Origin: Nothopassalora personata
Taxonomy: Eukaryota; Ascomycota; Dothideomycetes; Mycosphaerellales; Mycosphaerellaceae
Assembly: GCA_033816765.1 (NCBI GenBank)
Contig: CM066297.1
Location: forward strand, 1,110,573-1,174,572
DNA: 64,000 nt
Reading direction: 5' to 3'
Under the pieces are notes generated by a model. The model did no database searches and was not told the DNA's origin. It saw nothing but the letters and a program-made list of their open reading frames with translations. This document shows, one piece after another, positions 57,658 to 64,000 of this stretch; within the stretch, counting starts at the first letter, position 1; every line of letters begins with the position of its first letter. Position numbers and translations under genes: made by a program.

Positions 57658-58608
57658 GGCGGTGGCCTAGGCTTACACAACCGGCAATTACGCAAATTCG
57701 AAAACCTGCACTCGCTCTTCTTTAATAACAGCATGGATAACAGCGACAACAATACTGCTACGACTCGTTATTATCGCCTACTAGCGAGTCGCGGCGGTAT
57801 TATCGCTCCCTCCTACTACGTAGGTAAATTAGGCTCCTTATAGCGGCGGGCGGCGATAGCGACTACGACAGCGGCGGGCGACAGCGATAGCGACTACGAC
57901 AGCGGCGGGCGACAGCGACAGCGACTACGACAGCGGCGGGCGACAGCGACAGCGACTATAACAGCGGCGGGCGACAGCGATAGCGCCTACGACAGCGGCG
58001 GGCGACAGCGATAGCGACTACGATAGCGGCGGGCGATAGCGACAGCGACTACGACAGCGGGCGGGCGACAGCGATAGCGCCTACGACAGCGGCGGGCGAC
58101 AGCGATAGCGACTACGATAGCGGCGGGCGATAGCGACAGCGACTACGACAGCGGCGGGCGATAGCGACAGCGCCTACGACAGCGGCGGGCGATAGCAATA
58201 GCGACTACGACAGCGGCGGGCGGTAGCAATAGCGACTACGACAGCGGCGGGCGGTAGCGACTACGATAGTAGCGGGCGGTATAGCGATAGCGATAGCGAT
58301 AGCGACTTATTATCCTTACGAGTCGCGAGCGGAGGGTCCGTTCGCTAATTCGAATACCGTAGATCTTAAAGAGGTTGTCTCGAATAGCTACCTATATTAA
58401 TCTAGCGGTAGTCTATAGCTCGATTTCGATACGAAAGGGTACTAGATCGATCGCTAAACGTAGCATTATATATAGCGAGTATGCTTTTAGACAAATAGCG
58501 AGTATATAGACAAATAGCGAGTGTATACGAGTCTATAATAATGGGGATTGCAGATTTGAAGAATTTGAATATAGGTAATTGCCGGTTGTGTAAGCCTAGG
58601 CCACCGCC
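57658..58608. mobile_element. TIR element (951 bp) carrying a minisatellite
   Basis: Terminal inverted repeats of about 36 bp start GGCGGTGGCCTAGGCTTACA at 57658 and end as the exact complement at 58608. They are followed inward by CAACCGGCAATTAC. CTCT directly flanks both ends (57654-57657 and 58609-58612), a possible 4-bp target duplication. There is no transposase; the interior holds a 31-bp tandem array (57842-58275) and TA-rich arms that look RIP-affected. A non-autonomous DNA transposon is likely; superfamily not assigned. Confidence 0.75.
57842..58275. repeat. 31-bp minisatellite, about 14 units
   Basis: Units begin AGCGGCGGGCGACAGCGATA and continue GCGACTACGAC. Units vary mainly by C/T at one or two CpA/TpA positions (ACAGCGA versus ATAGCGA) and occasional indels (a 28-bp first unit, one with an extra G). 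There is no unique spacer between units. Confidence 0.88.
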
Positions 58609-58961
58609 CTCTCCGTTCGCCCTCGACCATCACATGCACAATCACATCATTCACTGCGGCTATTCTTTCATCTGAGCACAATATATCCCTGCCTTGGATC
58701 ATGTGATACGCCGGCGCCTGGGAACCATTGCTTCGCTAAGTCGCCGCAAGAACTCTAGCTGGTATCTGGTACATTGGAGGATTCAAGTGTGAACTCTGGG
58801 GTCTCCTCTCAGTCCTTTTAGTCAGCTACAAGCCGAACGCATCGCAGCAACATCTCAATCAGTACACTGTTGATACAACACCTCGCCCGATCCCTATCAT
58901 AGTCTGCCATCGATCACCTGCAATCGATCTCTCCCACGATCCTTCATCTTGGAACCCAGCA
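58609..58961. other. Intergenic region
   Basis: Unmutated DNA between the TIR element and the 3' end of the secreted-protein gene. No further feature supported. Confidence 0.35.
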
Positions 58962-59756
58962 CTACGCAAAGCCCTTACACTCCACCTTGAGCGACCTCGC
59001 AGCAGCGATGTAGTTCGGGATGGCCAAACACTTCATCTGGTCATCATTGTCCATCTCTGCAGCGGCCGTTAGCACCCTTCCCAAAAGATAATCGGACGTA
59101 TTTACTCACCAAGCAGCGGATACCCCTTACATTTCCTCTCTGCATGCAACACCAACTTGCACTTCGCCATCTTCGTTTTCGGATCATGTCGCGGATACTC
59201 ACCCCAGTCATCAATGTGAAAAGCAATCTTATCAATCCCATCTCGCACATCGGAATCCGGAAAATTCAGACATCGGTCAGGAGTGGCGAAGTGATGCGCA
59301 ATCATCACTCCTCTTCCCTACACGGCATGTCAGCATCCCATGCCGACCCCTTTCCAACCCACCGTACTCATGATATACCTCACTTTGCTGTATGTTACTA
59401 CTCGGACAAAACTCATCCCTCGGCGCACAATGGTCCGCAAAAGCTACGCAGTCCTCTCCGTTGTACAGTGCCACGCTGATTTTGTCCGCGCCGACCGCGT
59501 CGAAGGGATAGCCCATCGGGCAGTAGATTACTTTGTCCCCCGGGTCAGAGTCGTCACGGAGGTTGCAGGTGCTGTGCGGAGAAGTCACGTCGGGCTTTTT
59601 CCTTTCGCCGCCGGGGGTAATCCAGGGGTAGAGATGATGGTTGCTGTTGGGTCCGCGGCCGCGGCGGGAAAGGGTGTTGATGAGGGTTGCATTGTGAGGT
59701 GAGGCGATTGTGGTGGCGACTAGGGCGAGGCGGCCCAGGATGGTCGAGAGGCGCAT
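58962..59756 (-). CDS. Small secreted cysteine-containing protein, copy 1
   Basis: There are three exons: 59756-59379, 59317-59110 and 59056-58962, giving 226 residues. The introns are 61 nt (GTATAT..GTGTAG, branch CTGAC) and 53 nt (GTGAGT..GCTGCAG, branch GCTAAC), and all phases fit. The start at 59756 is preferred over the upstream ATG at 59828 because it gives a signal peptide (MRLSTILGRLALVATTIASP). The mature part has about ten cysteines and blocks such as DRCLNFPDSD, PKTKMAKCKLVLHAERKCKG and MKCLAIPNY. The spacing of C-x-NF, P-x-TK, C and KC(K/R)G recurs in the divergent neighbour at 60045, so the two are probable paralogues. A secreted role, perhaps a host-interaction effector, is inference from size, export signal and cysteines. 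Confidence 0.75.
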
Positions 59757-60044
59757 GGCGGCGTCTCTTTTTGATGGCGATGTTGGACGGATGGAGAATG
59801 CTGCAGTACGCTTGGAAAAGGAGTGCACGTAATGCGAGTGGGTTGGACAAGCAAACTGGTATCGTCTTACACATTGGTCCAGTCAGAGCTAGATGTTGAC
59901 TTGGTTGGCTGAGGAAATCAGCATGTTCCAAACTTGAGAATTTACCTTTGATGACTAGATACCAGGACGACCTCTTCGACCATCACTTCACGCCCTCCAT
60001 TTTGAGGATAAGTTCCCAGCTTCCACGGCACACTGCACATCACC
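59757..60044. promoter_or_regulatory. Shared intergenic region of the divergent secreted-protein pair
   Basis: 288 bp separate the two start codons, so both promoters must lie here. No TATA box stands out. Co-regulation is plausible but not shown by sequence alone. Confidence 0.5.
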
Positions 60045-61200
60045 ATGCTCTTTCCCAGTATTATTGCCAGCATTTTGGCTCTAACAGGCGCCACTCCAAA
60101 CGCAGCTCCATCGAACGGGACAACCACCTTGGACCGCGAAGGCCATGGCCTCAACCACACTATTGTGGAGAGGGACAGACCCATGGGCTATTTCGGACCC
60201 ATCAGAGGTCACCAGTATCAAGTCCGCGTCAACGCATACCGCAACGATAAAGGAGGGTGTTCTTGGCCCGTCGGAAGAGGTAAGTTGCCATGATCGCTTC
60301 GTGTACTAGATTCACCTGTATGCAATCCTGCAGTCCACAACATTAGCTGACCAACCCCTTTCTCCACAGAAAAGAACTTCATGGGCGGCGTCAATATCGA
60401 CATGGACGGCCAATGCAAAAACTTCAACTTCAAGCACCACGACCTCACCGAACTAATCTCCATGTCCCTACCCAACCGCTGGCTCTTCCCCGAAACCAAG
60501 CACTGCGAAGTAGCATTCTTCCAGCAATACAAATGCAGAGGACTCCTGATGGGCTGTGAGTCATCCCCTCCCCTCCCCTCGAGATCAGCCACCGCCTCGT
60601 GCGATGCCCAGATCTAACCCCATCACAGTCTTGACCGAACGCGACGCCCGCGTGACCGAAACCAACTGCTTCGAGCTCCTCGGCGCCTACTCCTCCAGGG
60701 CCGTCTGCGGCGAAACCTGGTGGGACGTTTGGCACAAAGGCGGGACCCCATGGCTAGACCCCAACTCGCCCTGGTACCTAAACGACCACTCCGAATGGCT
60801 CCTCGACGCTTCCGCCGCCGTCTTCGGCCAGAAAAAGTACTTCAAGCACTGCAACCCCGGCGATATTCCCTGCGTCCTTAACGCCGCAGCCTCCTCCAAA
60901 GACCTGCAGATCCACGATCGCGATGGAAGCAAGAGAGCGGCATGGTTTGAGAAAATGCGGGATGAGGGCGAACAGGTGGATTTCTCAAGGGAGCCGTATA
61001 GGGAATGTGATTGGAATGGAAGGTGTGGGATGTGGTGTCCGAAGGAGGGGAAGTATAGGGTGCTATGCGATCCGGACTTGAGGAAGATGCCGAAGGGGGA
61101 GGAGTTTCCGTACGATCAGGCTTGGGAGATTGCAAGTCCGGCGTTGCCGGGGAATACGGTGGGGAATCAAAGGCCGTTGAGGGGTGAGCCAGATGCTTAG
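60045..61200 (+). CDS. Secreted cysteine-containing protein, copy 2
   Basis: There are three exons: 60045-60279, 60370-60555 and 60629-61200, giving 330 residues. The introns are 90 nt (GTAAGT..CCACAG) and 73 nt (GTGAGT..TCACAG, branch CTAAC), with consistent phases. The N-terminus is a signal peptide (MLFPSIIASILALTGATP). An N-terminal half with QCKNFNFKHHD, FPETKHCEVAFFQQYKCRG and TNCFELLGAYSSRAVC parallels copy 1. The C-terminal extension (about residues 180-330) is absent from copy 1 and is rich in Trp and charged residues (PWLDPNSPWYLNDHSEWLLD), with CDWNGRCGMWCP. No enzyme motif recognised. A secreted, possibly host- or wall-directed protein is inferred. Confidence 0.78.
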
Positions 61201-61893
61201 ATGCAGGTGATGCGCAGGAGACCATTGAAGATGACACGTTCCGGCCGCGGGATCTTCGTAGTCTCGACCCTGCTGTGCTCTCGTTCAGTATGGCCACACC
61301 GGTCGTTGCACTTACTGTTTTCGCCGCTTCACGTCTTCTGAAAGCCGAGAAGAAGACTGGAGAAATCCAAATTACGGTATTAAGACGAATATCTAATCCC
61401 GCTAGCCGCACAACGGGGCCACTGATGATGTGACACCCATCTTCCCTTTCTGATTCCATGTCCCACCACTCAGCAGCAATGCACCATCCAACGAGTCGAG
61501 ACAACACATTTTTTTCCTCCTACTTTTCATGCCAACAAAAAACAACATCCGCCGTGCACATCTCTGCAGTGCACATGACGTGGATGAAAAGTCCTTTCCC
61601 GGTCCGCCTTGCGTGTAAGGAGCTGCCCCTCTGTATCCCGATCGCGATGCAATATTAACAGCCAAACACCTGAAAATTCCACTATGGCAGCGGGACGCCT
61701 CTATCGATCATTGTTGCGCTGCGACGCTCTCGTCGACACCATGTCGACCTAAGCCAGAACTCGCCTAGATCGCAATCCCAGCCGGCTATCACTCTGCTGG
61801 AAACATTACATCCTGCGTCACATCGCTCAATCATCACCTTTAATGCCAGAATCGGCCAGTATCGATGGAATCTCCTCGAGGGTACCGGGATTT
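61201..61893. other. Intergenic region between convergent genes
   Basis: About 690 bp between the 3' ends of the secreted protein (plus) and the low-complexity protein (minus). It should contain both 3' UTRs. No conserved frame or repeat seen. Confidence 0.4.
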
Positions 61894-64000
61894 CTAATCC
61901 AGGCCCTGGTAAAGATCGTCAAGAGTTGGCTCGGTGGTCGTGGACTTCTTGCCCCACTTGAATCTTTTCTTCTCCTCGCGCTTCTTTTTCATGTCGGCCC
62001 AGCCATCGTCTTCCTCATCATCGACCGGTCGCGCCTGCGTCTTTGGTCCTCCCTTGAGCTTGTCAACGACCCGAATGGCAGGCTTGGGGATTTGCACCTC
62101 TTTTGCATTGAAAGGTGTGCCAGGGAAGTTCGGCGACGTCTGCTGGTTTGCAAAGGCGTTCAACGCGAACCCAGAAACCATACTCTGAGTTCGCGAGGTA
62201 TCTCCATTTGCCGTCACAGGTCGATATCGGGAAGGCATGCCAACATTGCTGCGCTCACTAGGCGCCATAGATGGTGCGTAGCCATTTCCTGGTCCTCCGC
62301 CATTCATGTGCATGGATGGTGCATATGTGCTTCCTTGCAACAGTATTGAGCTTTTCGGCCTGGTCCCATTTTGCGGGGCTTGTGCCCAGCCAGTGGGAGG
62401 ATTCATCATAGTCATAGCGCGACCATATTGGCTCTGCGGTCCCGGCGGTCCGTACTGGCTTGCCACGGACATGGGTCGGTCTGCGCCAAAGTCGACATCC
62501 AGGTAGTCATTTGTCCTTTGCTGGCCTCCTTGCTGCTGGGGCGTGCCTGGCGTCTGCGGACCTCCCAGGTGCATGTTCTGCATTTGAAGCATGTTCTGCA
62601 TCAGTTGCATCTGCATCTGCATCATATCCATGACCTGCTGGTTTGATCCGCCAGCCAGCGGTTGCTGCTGCATCTGTGGCATCATCTGCGCAAAGTGTGG
62701 TGGGATCATGGGCATTGGTAGGGCCCCTGAGGGTGCGTAGACGGATGGCGGGGCAAGATTTCCCATCGAGTTGGCCCGCGGCATCGGTGGCATGTTCATG
62801 TTCGATGGCAGCGGCATCTGGCCCATCGTGCCGAACGCGCCGGCAGCTGTATTCGGATTTGCACGCCTTGCGGCCTTTGCTCGCTCCTCGCCAGCTATGA
62901 CGCCCACCAGACCTCCTGGATGACCTTGAGGCATTTGTGGTGGTGGTGGCGGGGGAATCATAGGCTGCGTGCCCATCATGGAGGCACCAGAGTTGTTCAG
63001 GGCTAGGGATTCTCTTGTGCTCTGGTTGACGAGACCAGCACCGAAGTAGGGATCTGCTGGCAATCTTTTCGCGAACGGCGGCAGGTTGCCTTGGCCTGCG
63101 CCGCCTCCAGCAATGGTGGATCCTGCCATGGAAGTGCGGCGTGCGTGTGAGTCACCATCCGGTCGCGTGGGCGGTCTTGAAGCACTTGGGAAGCCATGTG
63201 CCTGCAAGATGCCCAACGGAACATCCTCATCCTCCTCTTCATTGCGGTTTGTGCCCCTAACAGCGTCTGGTGGTGGTTGGCCGCTGATGCCTCCAAAATG
63301 TATGCCGATCCCGCCAGATGCGCCCGAGCCACGGTCCACAAACGGCCGTATTGTGGAAGCACCGGAGGATGGCAGATCTGACGGTCCACCTCCGGTGACC
63401 TTCTTCATTTGTTGTCTGTACACCGACATGTTCGCCTCTTGCTTCCTGCGCTGGCTGGCCAGGTGCTTCACGCGCTCATGCTCATCTTCATCGTCGTAGT
63501 CGTTGTCCGAAAGATCTTCTTCCTCGCTGTGTTCGCCGTCAGCACCGTCACTGCTCTTCTGCAACGCCTTGAATTGTGCGGGAGTCATCTTCTTGAGGTT
63601 GCCGCTCTCGGTACGCTGGTGTACAGTAGGTAGGACGGCTCGCGACGGCGAACCATTGGGCGGTGCATCGTACATGGCGTTGTCGCGCGCCCCAAGCCTG
63701 GTTGCTTGTGGTGTTGTCCCATTGGATTCGCCGCTAAATAGAGACTCGTTGGCATTGCTAGTTGGGCTGATCGCCCCCAGGCGCGAGGCGCTCGGTATGG
63801 CTTGTGCGGTGCTCTTGCTCGATGCTGGACTTGTTATAGGAGGATCCTGCAGCTCAACGCGCTTGATCCATCGATCTTCATCGTCAATCTGGGCCTGTCG
63901 GTTGGGGTAGGACCCATTGTCTTTACCGTCGCCGGCGCCGTCCTCCATGATCGAGCTGTAGCTAGAGATGGACGCCCTCTCTGGTCCAGGAGAGTTGTAG
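61894..64000 (-). CDS. Large low-complexity conserved-type protein, 5' end beyond the window
   Basis: An open minus-strand frame of at least 684 residues from the ATG at 63948 to the stop at 61894. The same frame stays open to the window edge (SPGPERASISSYSS just before that Met), so the true start may lie outside. Features in order from that Met: DEDRWIKRVEL (about 23-33), an acidic/charged stretch HSEEEDLSDNDYDDEDEHER followed by KHLASQRRKQEANMSVYRQQ (about 135-180), a proline run (about 335), a Met/Gln-rich segment (about 435-490), and a Lys-rich C-terminus DDGWADMKKKREEKKRFKWG. Mostly disordered, with no enzyme motif. It looks like a conserved ascomycete protein of unknown function. Transcriptional or RNA-related scaffolding is only a guess. 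Confidence 0.75.
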   Translation of the reverse strand, partial: YNSPGPERASISSYSSIMEDGAGDGKDNGSYPNRQAQIDDEDRWIKRVELQDPPITSPASSKSTAQAIPSASRLGAISPTSNANESLFSGESNGTTPQATRLGARDNAMYDAPPNGSPSRAVLPTVHQRTESGNLKKMTPAQFKALQKSSDGADGEHSEEEDLSDNDYDDEDEHERVKHLASQRRKQEANMSVYRQQMKKVTGGGPSDLPSSGASTIRPFVDRGSGASGGIGIHFGGISGQPPPDAVRGTNRNEEEDEDVPLGILQAHGFPSASRPPTRPDGDSHARRTSMAGSTIAGGGAGQGNLPPFAKRLPADPYFGAGLVNQSTRESLALNNSGASMMGTQPMIPPPPPPQMPQGHPGGLVGVIAGEERAKAARRANPNTAAGAFGTMGQMPLPSNMNMPPMPRANSMGNLAPPSVYAPSGALPMPMIPPHFAQMMPQMQQQPLAGGSNQQVMDMMQMQMQLMQNMLQMQNMHLGGPQTPGTPQQQGGQQRTNDYLDVDFGADRPMSVASQYGPPGPQSQYGRAMTMMNPPTGWAQAPQNGTRPKSSILLQGSTYAPSMHMNGGGPGNGYAPSMAPSERSNVGMPSRYRPVTANGDTSRTQSMVSGFALNAFANQQTSPNFPGTPFNAKEVQIPKPAIRVVDKLKGGPKTQARPVDDEEDDGWADMKKKREEKKRFKWGKKSTTTEPTLDDLYQGLD

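Noticed and set aside
57842..58275. CRISPR-like array appearance
   Set aside because: The units abut directly with no unique spacers, and the locus is a fungal TIR element. It is a minisatellite.
59102..59110. Stop codon ending the first secreted protein at 59102
   Set aside because: A GTGAGT donor, GCTAAC branch point and CTGCAG acceptor define a 53-nt intron, after which a third exon adds more cysteines in frame.

Overview
The window is nuclear DNA of a filamentous ascomycete. The evidence is short GT..AG introns (41-73 nt) with CTAAC or CTGAC branch points, a GNAT enzyme, a C48 NEDD8 protease, signal-peptide proteins, and about 51 kb of retrotransposons mutated by repeat-induced point mutation (RIP). 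A Dothideomycete is my guess only.

Layout. 1-1600 is unmutated, gene-poor DNA with a 104-bp tandem duplication and a small TIR element. About 1600-53049 is a nested transposon block in which CpA/TpG is nearly absent, TpA is abundant and CpG is kept. Its insertions can be unpacked exactly from target-site duplications (TSDs). Gypsy-1A (minus, 2139-32830) contains gypsy-2A (minus, 2696-26526, TSD ACTAC). Gypsy-2A contains gypsy-4 (plus, 3875-11477, TSD CCGCT) and gypsy-3 (plus, 12005-21441, TSD GTACC). The 5' LTR of gypsy-3 contains a pristine gag-only element (12187-14675, TSD CTAAG). To the right lie a gypsy-5 pol remnant (32831-35746) and an unrecognised element with palindromic inverted ends (about 35747-40352), which is split by an unmutated solo LTR (36461-36822, TSD TTCGA). 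Next come a gag-like remnant and the truncated gypsy-1B (from 41079). Gypsy-1B is split by gypsy-2B (41515-51518, TSD GTATA), which carries a 767-bp unmutated retroposon and a mutated gag-only element (44942-47381, TSD ATCGT). After removing insertions, the two gypsy-2 copies are 6781 and 6779 bp, which checks the reconstruction.

53050-64000 is ordinary genic DNA. It holds a membrane-protein gene broken at the transposon edge, an E2-like UBC-fold gene without its catalytic cysteine, a GNAT acetyltransferase, a NEDD8-specific protease, a TIR element carrying a 31-bp minisatellite, a divergent pair of related secreted cysteine-containing proteins, and a large low-complexity protein running off the right edge.

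The most unusual signal is an antisense reading frame between gag/pol and the 3' LTR in three related LTR elements (gypsy-3 and both gag-only elements). It has a conserved six-cysteine motif followed by a charged helix. In the unmutated element it is a complete 202-codon ORF, and it sits tail-to-tail with gag next to the 3' LTR.
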